NCBI RefSeq assembly: GCF_900110615.1
Contig: NZ_FOEI01000002.1
Span: forward strand, 62,001-126,000
Length of the DNA stretch: 64,000 nt
Origin: Flavobacterium urocaniciphilum
Lineage (GTDB): Bacteria > Bacteroidota > Bacteroidia > Flavobacteriales > Flavobacteriaceae
Direction: 5' to 3'
Shown here: positions 52,935-62,100 of the stretch, piece by piece
Numbering within the stretch: position 1 is the first letter of the stretch
How the letters are laid out: each line of letters starts with the position of its first letter
Program-made: the position numbers and the translations under genes
The notes under the pieces: model-generated
Database searches by the model: none
Seen by the model: the letters and a program-made list of their open reading frames with translations, nothing else
What the model was told of the DNA's origin: nothing

Positions 52935-53873
52935 ATGAAAGGACCGCTTTTTTATTCTAAAATATTACTTTTCGGAGAATACGGAATCATTCAAGATTCT
53001 AAAGGGCTTTCTATACCTTATAATTTTTATAAAGGTGCGTTAAAAGCAGATGAAAATCCTTCAGAAGAAGCTAAAAAATCGAATGAAAGTTTAGTGAAGT
53101 TTGTTACATATTTAGAGCAATTACAAACCGAACAACCAGATTTGGTAACTTTTAATATTGCTGAATTACAAAATGATGTTAAATCAGGGATGTATTTCGA
53201 TTCTAGTATTCCGCAAGGATATGGAGTAGGAAGTAGTGGTGCTTTAGTTGCAGCTATTTACGATAAATATGCAAACAATAAAATTACAGTTTTAGAAAAT
53301 TTAACTAGAGAGAAATTATTGAAATTAAAATCAATATTTTCTAATATGGAATCTTTTTTCCATGGAAAAAGTTCTGGTTTAGATCCATTAAATAGTTATT
53401 TAAGTTTACCAATTTTAATTAATTCTAAAGATAATATTGAGCCAACAGGAATTCCTAGTCAATCGGCAACTGGAAAAGGTGCAGTATTTTTGTTAGATTC
53501 TGGAATTATCGGAGAAACTGCTCCAATGGTAAACATATTCATGGAAAATTTAAAAGACCAAGGTTTTAGAAAAATGCTAAAATCTCAGTTTATTAAATAT
53601 ACCGATTCTTGTGTGGAAAACTTCTTGCAAGGAGATATCAAATCATTATTCCAAAATACAAAAGAATTATCTAAAGTAGTTTTGAATAATTTCAAACCAA
53701 TGATTCCTGAACAATTTCATCAAATTTGGCAAAAAGGAATTGATACGAATGATTACTACTTAAAACTTTGTGGTTCAGGTGGTGGAGGTTATATTTTAGG
53801 TTTTACGGAAGATTTAGATAAGGCAAAACAATCTTTAAAAGATTACAAATTAGAAGTGGTTTATCAATTTTAA
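52935..53873 (+). CDS. mvk: Mevalonate kinase (GHMP family)
   Basis: 312 residues. GHMP motif 1 near the start (KILLFGEYGIIQ, as in mevalonate kinases), motif 2 PQGYGVGSSGALVAAI (ATP loop), FHGKSSGLDPLNSY with the catalytic Asp, and motif 3 KLCGSGGGGYILGF. Phosphorylates mevalonate. The presence of mvaD upstream fixes the pathway. The annotation as mevalonate rather than phosphomevalonate kinase rests on motif 1 and FHGKSSGLD, and is probable, not certain. Confidence 0.82.
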   Translation: MKGPLFYSKILLFGEYGIIQDSKGLSIPYNFYKGALKADENPSEEAKKSNESLVKFVTYLEQLQTEQPDLVTFNIAELQNDVKSGMYFDSSIPQGYGVGSSGALVAAIYDKYANNKITVLENLTREKLLKLKSIFSNMESFFHGKSSGLDPLNSYLSLPILINSKDNIEPTGIPSQSATGKGAVFLLDSGIIGETAPMVNIFMENLKDQGFRKMLKSQFIKYTDSCVENFLQGDIKSLFQNTKELSKVVLNNFKPMIPEQFHQIWQKGIDTNDYYLKLCGSGGGGYILGFTEDLDKAKQSLKDYKLEVVYQF

Positions 53874-53906
53874 TTGCAAATCTTAAGATACGAAGAAACC
53901 AAACCG

Positions 53907-54827
53907 ATGCTAACTCGTAAATCTAAATTATTACTAACCAAAATATTCAGTTTTTTTTCTGTAGTTCGAGGTTATAATATCTTTGTTATTGCCTTAGCTC
54001 AGTATTTGTCTGCTATTTTTATATTAGCGCCAGAAAGAAGAGCGTTAGATATTTTATTAGATTGGCGCTTGTTTGTTTTAGTCATTGCATCAACTTTTGC
54101 CATTGCTTCGGGTTATATTATCAATAATTTTTACGACGCTAAAAAAGACATCATTAACCGACCAAAGAAATCTTATTTGGATCGATTAGTGAGTCAGAAA
54201 ACCCAACTTCGTGTTTATTTTATTCTGAATTTTTTATCAGCACTTTTGGGTTATATAATTTCTTGGCGTGCGGCTTTATTCTATTCGGTTTATATTTTCT
54301 TAATCTGGTTTTATTCTCATAAATTAAAGAAATATCCAATTATTGGAAACTTAACCGCTTCTCTTTTGGCTGTCCTTCCTTTTTTCGGAATATTGCTATA
54401 TTTTAAAAACTTTTATCATGTAATTTTTGCGCATGCAATTTTCTTGTATCTGATTATTTTGATTCGCGAAATGGTAAAAGATTTAGAAAATATTGAAGGC
54501 GATTTGAGTAATAATTACCAAACTATTCCGGTGAAATATGGTGAGAATTTCGCTAAAAGAATTATTTCAACTTTGCTGTTTTTAACTTTAATTCCAGTGT
54601 ATTTTTTAATCAATGTTTATGATGTTGGTTATATGGATATATACTTTTATGTGAGTTATATTTTACTTTTAATTTTTATTTTAAAACTTTGGAATTCCGA
54701 AGGAAAAATAGATTACATAAAGCTTCATTTTCTATTGAAAATAATTTTATTAGCGGGTGTAATTTGCATTATTTTGATTAAGCCAACCGTTGTAGAAAAC
54801 GGGCAGAAACTTCTTTTGATTCGTTAA
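53907..54827 (+). CDS. UbiA-family prenyltransferase
   Basis: 306 residues from ATG 53907 (a TTG directly after the kinase stop at 53874 is possible). Nine or so hydrophobic helices. First Asp-rich motif NNFYDAKKD and second region REMVKDLENIEGD, which bind the prenyl diphosphate through Mg2+. Acceptor not deducible; related flavobacterial proteins are annotated as geranylgeranylglycerol-phosphate synthase-type. Position after mvaD and mvk suggests it uses the pathway product. Confidence 0.85.
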   Translation: MLTRKSKLLLTKIFSFFSVVRGYNIFVIALAQYLSAIFILAPERRALDILLDWRLFVLVIASTFAIASGYIINNFYDAKKDIINRPKKSYLDRLVSQKTQLRVYFILNFLSALLGYIISWRAALFYSVYIFLIWFYSHKLKKYPIIGNLTASLLAVLPFFGILLYFKNFYHVIFAHAIFLYLIILIREMVKDLENIEGDLSNNYQTIPVKYGENFAKRIISTLLFLTLIPVYFLINVYDVGYMDIYFYVSYILLLIFILKLWNSEGKIDYIKLHFLLKIILLAGVICIILIKPTVVENGQKLLLIR

Positions 54828-54871
54828 AACTACTTCAAATTTTACAAATCGTACATCTCATTAAAATTGAC

Positions 54872-54879
54872 TATCTTTG
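54872..54879 (+). promoter_or_regulatory. -7 element of the pseudouridine synthase gene
   Basis: TATCTTTG, exact consensus, 16 nt before the ATG; no clear -33. Confidence 0.5.
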
Positions 54880-54895
54880 CAAAAAATAAAAAAGA

Positions 54896-55768
54896 ATGAG
54901 AAAAGCATCAGGAGATAAAAGAAAAGGTAAACCAACCGAAAATAAAAAACCGGAATTTAAGAAAACAGATTCTAAAAAATCGTATTCTAGAGATAATACT
55001 CCTTTTCAAAAGTTTTCGAAAGCAGACAAACCAAAACTAGCTGCAAAACCTAAATCTGATTCGGATGAAATTAGATTGAATAAATATGTGGCAAATTCTG
55101 GTGTTTGTAGTAGAAGAGATGCAGATATTTATATTCAAAGTGGGAATGTAAAAGTAAATGGTGAAGTTGTAACTGAAATGGGTTATAAAGTAAAATTATC
55201 TGATGTTGTTAATTTTGATGGTGTTACTATTACTCCTGAAAAGAAAGAATACATCCTTTTAAATAAACCGAAGAATTTCTCTACTGAGAAAAATGATAAC
55301 GGAGCAACAAATGCTTTGCAATTGGTAAGAATGGCTACGAACAGTAAAATTGAACCAATTGGAAGAATGGATAAATCTACTACTGGATTGTTATTGTATA
55401 CTAACGATACAGAAATGGTTAGAAAATTCACCACTCCAAATCAACGTTCTTCTAAAATTTACCAAGTTTCTTTAGATAAGAATTTAAAATTTGAAGATTT
55501 AGAGAAAATTAAAAACGGAATCAATATTGATGGGCATAAAGTTTATGTTGAGGAAATTGCTTACATAGATAATGAACCAAAAAGTGAAATCGGAATCAAA
55601 ATGAAAACAGCTAATGTGAAAATTGTCCGAAACATTTTCGAACAGTTGAAATATGATGTTATTAAATTAGATAGAGTGGTTTTTGCTGGTTTAACGAAGA
55701 AAAATTTACCAAGAGGAAATTGGAGATTTTTAACAGAACAAGAAATTATAAATTTGAAAAATATATAA
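54896..55768 (+). CDS. Pseudouridine synthase (RsuA/RluB family)
   Basis: 290 residues. A basic, disordered Lys/Pro/Ser-rich tail (1-55) as often found in Bacteroidota RluB-type enzymes, then an S4 RNA-binding domain (about 58-105; IRLNKYVANSGVCSRRDAD), then the catalytic domain with the essential Asp in IGRMDKSTTGLLLYTND and later KIYQVSLDKN. Modifies uridine in rRNA; position cannot be read from sequence (RluB, RluE, RluF or RsuA type). Ends in a strong terminator. Confidence 0.9.
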   Translation: MRKASGDKRKGKPTENKKPEFKKTDSKKSYSRDNTPFQKFSKADKPKLAAKPKSDSDEIRLNKYVANSGVCSRRDADIYIQSGNVKVNGEVVTEMGYKVKLSDVVNFDGVTITPEKKEYILLNKPKNFSTEKNDNGATNALQLVRMATNSKIEPIGRMDKSTTGLLLYTNDTEMVRKFTTPNQRSSKIYQVSLDKNLKFEDLEKIKNGINIDGHKVYVEEIAYIDNEPKSEIGIKMKTANVKIVRNIFEQLKYDVIKLDRVVFAGLTKKNLPRGNWRFLTEQEIINLKNI

Positions 55769-55770
55769 TT

Positions 55771-55802
55771 AAAAAGTCCGTCTTTAGTGAGACGGACTTT
55801 TT
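55771..55802. terminator. Bidirectional terminator between convergent genes
   Basis: AAAAAGTCCGTCT (55771-55783) with AGACGGACTTTTT (55790-55802), 13-bp perfect stem, loop TTAGTG. Serves the pseudouridine synthase and the Endonuclease I protein. Confidence 0.9.
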
Positions 55803-55804
55803 TT

Positions 55805-58153
55805 TTAATGTATTATTTTCTGATGTTCAATTGTTCCATCACTTAATGTGATTTCTAATAGTAAAACTTGATTATTTTTTGAATTTTCAATTTGTACTTC
55901 TTTAGCATTGAAATTCTTTTCTATTAGTTTTTTACCTAAAATATCAAAGATGGAAACATGTGATATTTTTTCATTCGAACTTCTAATCAAAATGTTGGTA
56001 TTCTGACTCAAAGCTGAAATACTAGTATTGGAAACGTTTTCATTTTCTAATTCATAAAACAACTCAAATCTGTTAGTAAATGTTCCAGCTACAGATGAAA
56101 AAGTATAAGGGTTTTTACTTATTTCAACAACAGTTCCATTAAAACTGTCTTTCAAATAAATAGGATGACTGTTGAAAACACCTTCTTTGTTTTCTAAATG
56201 TAAAGTATAATTTCCTTCGTTTTTAATTTTAAAACTTAAAGTGACTTTATCGTTACTATCAAATTCTGGTCTTCCTTGAATTACATATTTTTCATCTTTT
56301 ATAGTCGTGAATAACATTGCTTCGTCATATTCAAAGGCTTTTCCGTCTATTCCTAAATCAAAATCTGTTGTTGCTTTTTCATCGTATCCAATTAAGATCT
56401 GATTATAATTTTTTTCGTTGTCTGAAAGATTCAATCGGTAAAGATTTTTTTCATTCGATGATTTGAAAAATTGCGTATTCATTACATTATATCGCAAAGC
56501 ATTATGAAAGAATACATTTTCATTTTCAGAACTGTAAAAGTAAAATCCTTGTCCGGGTTTTATAGAACCATCAGGAATCGGTCCACCTGCTGCAGCTGCC
56601 ACACCGCCTAATGTGGTGTAAGAAGCAAAGTTGTTAATGGGGTAAATTCCTCCGCTTGCTGGTGCCGTATGTGTCCAAAAATAAAGCGTTTCTATCGTTC
56701 TATTTGAGGCAATAAAATGACTTCCTTCTATTGTAGCAGGAAAAGGATTGCCGACTAAATTATAGCCCAATTGCATAGCGGTATAATATTCGCCATTATT
56801 TGGAATTCCAGTAAATTGTCCAATATAAGGTGAAGAAGTTGAAGCAGACCAGTTATTCGGACTTCTAATTAAATATCCTGTAGTTGGATTGAAATTATTT
56901 GTGGTCGGATTAATACTAACATATGCCGTTGCAGTTGTTGTTCCAGCTGGATTGTAAGTGTAAAATCTATTTGTTAAAGTTTGTGGTGAAAAAGCTAATA
57001 AATTTTGATTACTTACTGGCGATGACCAAGCAGTATAATCTAAACGTAATAAATTAGCACTGTTTTTAAATACAGTAATGTTTCCAGTATTTGCAATGTT
57101 GTTTATTTGCACCAAATTTGCATTATTTTGAACTGTAAAATTCGCTGTAGACGCAACATTTATTTTTCTAACTACTGTAAATATATGTCCTGTTTGTAAG
57201 GTTACTTGTGCGGTTCCAGTTATGTCCATAGAACACATGTCTAAATTTCCTGAAGATGTGTAGTTTCCTGTAAAAACAGCTTTTATATCTTTATTTGGTG
57301 TACCATTGTTCCATGATGTACCATTCCAAGTTGTCGTTGACGGGCAGCCAATAATGTTCCATGCATCTGGAGCTTGTGGACCTCCCCAAATCAAAGTTGC
57401 TAGATATGGGTTATCAATAAACGGATTTCTATTTCCTTGAATGCTTTGTAAAACATCATTTCTGGTTTTTTCAAACGGACTTACAGGATCTTCTTCGTTC
57501 CATTCTAAAAAAATATTTGGCATATCGGTACTATATGTAGCACTTCCACTTCCTACATTTGTTGGAAGACATCTAGTGTTGTAGCGCACATACATATACA
57601 TCATCATTCTTGCAATATCGCCTTTCCATTCGTCACCTGGATACCAATTTGAAGCTCCAATCGGTCCTGCATCACCACTTCCATCTGCGTATGGGCGATT
57701 ACCGCGATCGGCATTAAAAGTAACATCTGCGGCTCTAATGTGATGCGCGTCTGTTCCAGGTCCTGGACTTGAAGTGACTAATGCAGGAGTTCCTAATGAT
57801 AAAGCGTAACAATGTTCCCTGTTCCAAGACCCCGTTGGGCAAGTAGTACTACAAATATTTGAAACAGCATCAATGCGATCGTTTTTATAATCGGCATCTA
57901 CATCATTATACCCATACATTAATAAAACTTGAGTGGCATTATTTGGATTTTTATCACCAGCTTGTAAAGCATCCCATACATCAGTAGATGTTGAGGTGTA
58001 TGGTAATTGATTAGTGTGTGTTGTAGTAATCAGATTGGCAAGTGAATTTTTTAAGGTATTGCCTGTTTGTGTAAAATCAATTCCACTATAATACGCAGGT
58101 ATTTGTGAAAAAGACACTACAGAATATAAAAAAAATAGTATAAAATTCTTCAT
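55805..58153 (-). CDS. T9SS-secreted Endonuclease I-type nuclease
   Basis: 782 residues. Signal peptide about 1-16 (ends SFSQ). Endonuclease I domain (about 18-270) with NREHCYALS and DAHHIRAADVTFNADRGNRPY, the His/Asn metal site of EndA/NucM enzymes. Residues about 290-350 form a short beta domain; about 350-705 match the module of the giant protein at 6178 (WSSPVS, GQGFYFYS, QILIGYDEKATTDFDLGIDGK). Ends in a T9SS sorting domain (about 715-782, ending HQKIIH). Secreted nuclease, likely for DNA use or extracellular DNA degradation. Confidence 0.88.
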   Translation of the reverse strand: MKNFILFFLYSVVSFSQIPAYYSGIDFTQTGNTLKNSLANLITTTHTNQLPYTSTSTDVWDALQAGDKNPNNATQVLLMYGYNDVDADYKNDRIDAVSNICSTTCPTGSWNREHCYALSLGTPALVTSSPGPGTDAHHIRAADVTFNADRGNRPYADGSGDAGPIGASNWYPGDEWKGDIARMMMYMYVRYNTRCLPTNVGSGSATYSTDMPNIFLEWNEEDPVSPFEKTRNDVLQSIQGNRNPFIDNPYLATLIWGGPQAPDAWNIIGCPSTTTWNGTSWNNGTPNKDIKAVFTGNYTSSGNLDMCSMDITGTAQVTLQTGHIFTVVRKINVASTANFTVQNNANLVQINNIANTGNITVFKNSANLLRLDYTAWSSPVSNQNLLAFSPQTLTNRFYTYNPAGTTTATAYVSINPTTNNFNPTTGYLIRSPNNWSASTSSPYIGQFTGIPNNGEYYTAMQLGYNLVGNPFPATIEGSHFIASNRTIETLYFWTHTAPASGGIYPINNFASYTTLGGVAAAAGGPIPDGSIKPGQGFYFYSSENENVFFHNALRYNVMNTQFFKSSNEKNLYRLNLSDNEKNYNQILIGYDEKATTDFDLGIDGKAFEYDEAMLFTTIKDEKYVIQGRPEFDSNDKVTLSFKIKNEGNYTLHLENKEGVFNSHPIYLKDSFNGTVVEISKNPYTFSSVAGTFTNRFELFYELENENVSNTSISALSQNTNILIRSSNEKISHVSIFDILGKKLIEKNFNAKEVQIENSKNNQVLLLEITLSDGTIEHQKIIH

Positions 58154-58228
58154 TTTTACAAATTTGGGGGATGCAATTTAATGTAAAATGTTTAACAAAT
58201 TAGTACTTTTTTTATAATATTTTTTATT

Positions 58229-58236
58229 TATATTTG
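58229..58236 (+). promoter_or_regulatory. -7 element of the lipoprotein gene
   Basis: TATATTTG, exact consensus, 28 nt before the ATG; a T run (58207-58213) stands where the -33 would be. Confidence 0.5.
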
Positions 58237-58264
58237 TAAATCTCAAAAAAATAACGAAAATCAA

Positions 58265-58957
58265 ATGAAAAAAATATTTTCAATTTTAGCTTCTGTTTTA
58301 TTATTAGTTTCATGTGAGAATGACGTGAAAACAAATACACCTGCCATTCAAGGAGAAAAAGATAATCTTTTTTGGAAAGCAGATGATTCTCAAGCTATAA
58401 TAAATCCTGATAATACAGTAACGCTTAATGGGTATACAGATTATGAACATGTTACTGTAACCGTTCCAAATACTGTTGGAACTTATAACTTAGGTACTTC
58501 TAATCAATCGATTAATGCTTCTTATACTTATAGTAACGAAGGTACTTTTTTGTATAATGAAACTGCAATTGTACCTGGTCCTGTATATAAATTAGGAAGT
58601 TTTGTAAATATGGGTAATGGATATGCCTTATTAAATGGAAATAATTTAAATACAACAGGTGGTTCTGGAAACGGATTAACTTTAAGAATTACTTCTAATA
58701 CAGCTGGTCAAGTTACGGCAGCTACTATTGCAAGTAGAGGTACAGGTTATAAAGCTGGTGATATTGTAACAATTGCTGGTGGAAATAATAATGCAACAGT
58801 TAGAATTTTAAATGTAGTGCAAAGTAATGGTACTGTTACTTTAGAAAAAATTGAGAATGGTACATATTCTGGAACATTTTCATTTAACGCAGTTGATGAT
58901 AATGGTAATGTAGTTAACTTCAATCACTGTACTTTTTACAAGGTTCCAGTTTACTAA
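58265..58957 (+). CDS. Lipoprotein, DUF6252-like
   Basis: 230 residues. Lipobox LLVSC with Cys at residue 17; mature protein begins CENDVKTNTPAIQGEKDNLFWKA, typical of DUF6252-like Bacteroidota lipoproteins, and ends with GTYSGTFSFNAVDDNGNVVNF. Between them, about residues 130-185, is a glycine-rich stretch with RGTGYKAGDIVTIAGG, a pattern also found in phage tail proteins. Probably outer-membrane or periplasmic, function unknown. Monocistronic, with its own terminator. Confidence 0.7.
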   Translation: MKKIFSILASVLLLVSCENDVKTNTPAIQGEKDNLFWKADDSQAIINPDNTVTLNGYTDYEHVTVTVPNTVGTYNLGTSNQSINASYTYSNEGTFLYNETAIVPGPVYKLGSFVNMGNGYALLNGNNLNTTGGSGNGLTLRITSNTAGQVTAATIASRGTGYKAGDIVTIAGGNNNATVRILNVVQSNGTVTLEKIENGTYSGTFSFNAVDDNGNVVNFNHCTFYKVPVY

Positions 58958-58980
58958 GATTTATCAAAAATATAATAGAC

Positions 58981-59013
58981 TAACCACTTCATTTTGAGGT
59001 GGTTTTTTGTTTT
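58981..59013 (+). terminator. Terminator of the lipoprotein gene
   Basis: AACCACTTC (58982-58990) with GAGGTGGTT (58996-59004), one G-U, loop ATTTT, followed by a T run. Confidence 0.85.
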
Positions 59014-59028
59014 TGTTAATAACTAATA

Positions 59029-59059
59029 TTGTCTTAAAAAAAGATAAATTGTATTTTTG
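59029..59059 (+). promoter_or_regulatory. dnaE: Promoter of dnaE
   Basis: TTG (59029-59031), 20-nt spacer, TATTTTTG (59052-59059); consensus pair 41 nt before the ATG. Confidence 0.75.
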
Positions 59060-59100
59060 AAATCTTCCAAAATTTGGAAATTACTTTATAGAATTTTATT

Positions 59101-62100
59101 ATGTATTTAATCTTTGATACCGAAACTACAGGATTACCTAAAAGTTGGTCAGCACCTATAACGGATACTGACAATTGGCCTCGCTGTATTCAAATTGCTT
59201 GGCAATTACACGACGATATGGGTAAACTTATTGAGCATCAAGATTATTTAATTAAACCAGAAGGATTTAATATTCCTTATGATGCAGAACGAGTTCATGG
59301 AATTTCAACAGATTTAGCTCTACATGAAGGACATGATTTAAGTGAAGTTCTAGAAAAGTTTAACATCGCTTTATCTCAAGCTAAATATATAGTTGGTCAA
59401 AATGTAGGTTTTGATGTGAATATTATGGGTTGTGAATTTCATCGATTTGGAATTGCAACCGATTTATCTAAAATGCCTGTTTTAGATACCTGTACAGAAA
59501 CTACTGCCGAATTATTAAAATTACCAGGTGGTCGTGGTGGAAAATTCAAATTGCCAACATTAACCGAACTTCACGAATTTTTATTTAATGAAAAATTTGC
59601 TGAAGCACACAATGCTACGGCCGATGTTGAAGCTACTACACGTTGTTTTTTAGAATTAATCAAAAGGGAAAATTTTAGTCAAGAAGAATTACCTGTTTCA
59701 GAAGATTATTATGTTGCTTTTAGAACTAATAATCCAGAGGTAAAACCAATCGGATTAAAGCATGTTAATTTAAAACAAGCTTCTGCAAGTTTAAGAGAAA
59801 AATTACAGCAACAACTTCCTTCTGATATTGAAATTTTACCAGAAGATTTAGAAGGTATTTCAGATGTTGCATTTGCACATTTACATAACCATTCTCAGTT
59901 TTCGGTTTTACAATCTACTATTTCAATTCCGAAATTAATTGAAAATACGGTTAAACAAAAAATGCCTGCTGTTGCCTTAACGGATATTGGAAACATGATG
60001 GGGGCTTTTCAATTTGTGAGTGGAATTATTACTCATAATAAAGCAGCTGAAGCCAAAAATGCAGCTCAAATAGAAGCAGGCGAAGAACCTACCGAAACTA
60101 TTGTTAAGCCAATTGTTGGATGTGAATTTAATGTTTGTCTTAATCATAAAGATAAATCGAATAAAGACAATGGGTATCAAGTTGTTTTCTTAGCGAAAAA
60201 CAAAAATGGTTATCATAATTTAGCGAAACTTTCTTCAAAAGCATATACAGATGGTTTTTATTATGTGCCTCGTATTGATAGAGAATTAATTCAACAATAT
60301 AAAGAAGATATTATTGTTCTTACCGGAAGTTTATATGGTGAAGTTCCAAATAAGATTTTAAATATAGGAGAAAACCAAGCAGAAGAAGCTCTGTTATGGT
60401 GGAAAGAACAATTTGGTTCCGATTTGTATATTGAAATCATGAATCATAATCAAGAAGATGAAAGAGCCGTAAATTCTACGCTGATTCAGTTTTCAAGAAA
60501 ACATAATGTAAAGTTAATTGCAACTAATAATACTTTTTACATCGATAAAGAAGATGCGAATGCGCACGACATTTTATTATGTGTAAAAGATGGTGAAAAA
60601 CAAGCTACACCAATTGGTCGTGGACGTGGATATCGTTTCGGATTACCAAATCAAGAATACTATTTCAAGTCGGCAAGCGAAATGAAAAAACTGTTTTCAC
60701 AAACGCCTGATGCCATTAGCAACATCCAAGAAATTGTAGATAAAATTGAAATTTACTCACTTTCTCGAGATGTATTACTTCCAAAATTTGAAATTCCAGT
60801 TGAGTTTCAAGTGGCAGAAGATTTAGTTGATAATGGTGTTCGTGGAGAAAATAGTTATTTAAGGCATTTAACGTACGAAGGTGCGAAAAGACGATATGGT
60901 GAAATTACAGATTTAATTCGTGAACGTTTAGATTTCGAATTATTAACGATAAGTAATTCAGGATATCCTGGATATTTCTTAATTGTACAAGATTTTATTG
61001 CAGAAGCTCGAAAAATGGACGTTTCGGTAGGTCCAGGTCGTGGTTCGGCAGCGGGTTCAGCGGTAGCCTATTGTTTGGGAATTACAAATATCGATCCGAT
61101 AAAATACGATTTACTTTTTGAGCGTTTCTTAAATCCAGACCGTGTTTCCATGCCCGATATTGATATCGATTTCGATGATGAAGGTCGTGGCCGTGTAATG
61201 GATTATGTAATTAAAAAATACGGTTCGAATCAAGTTGCGCAAATCATCACGTATGGTAAAATGGCAACCAAATCGGCTATTCGAGACACCGCTCGTGTAT
61301 TGGATTTGCCTTTATTTGAAGCAGATAGAATTGCGAAATTAATTCCGGCGATGATGCCAGGTAAATGGAACTTGGCGCGTTTTCTTTCTGAAAAAGAAGA
61401 AGAAGTTAAAAAAGCTGTTCGTTCAGATGAATTTGATCGCGTTAAAGAATTAATTGAAATTGCGAATCAAGGCGAATTATCGGGAGAAACGATTCAGCAA
61501 GCTAAAATATTAGAAGGTTCACTTCGAAATACTGGAATTCATGCATGTGGAGTTATCATTACACCTGATGATATTACGAATTTCGTTCCGGTAACCACAG
61601 CAAAAGATTCCGATTTATACGTTACACAATTTGATAATGCGGTTGCCGAAAGTGCCGGATTATTAAAGATGGACTTCTTAGGTTTAAAAACGTTAACGCT
61701 TATAAAAGATACCGTTAAACTGGTAAAATATAAGCGCGATATCGATTTAAATCCGGATGTTTTTCCAATTGACGATAAAAAAACATACGAGTTATTCCAG
61801 CGAGGTGAAACGGTTGGTATTTTCCAATACGAATCACCGGGAATGCAAAAATATTTGAAAGAATTAAAACCTACGGTTTTTGGAGATTTAATTGCGATGA
61901 ATGCACTCTATCGTCCGGGGCCGTTAGAATATATTCCTTCTTTCGTACGAAGAAAAAATGGTTTAGAAGAAATCACATACGATTTACCAGCTTGTGAAGA
62001 ATACCTTGCTGAAACGTATGGAATTACCGTGTATCAAGAGCAGGTAATGCTTCTGTCGCAATCGTTAGCAGGCTTTTCTAAAGGTGATGCCGACGTTCTT

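Noticed and set aside
58660-58823. Prophage remnant
   Set aside because: Only a short motif resembles phage tail proteins; it is inside an intact lipoprotein and no phage genes are near.
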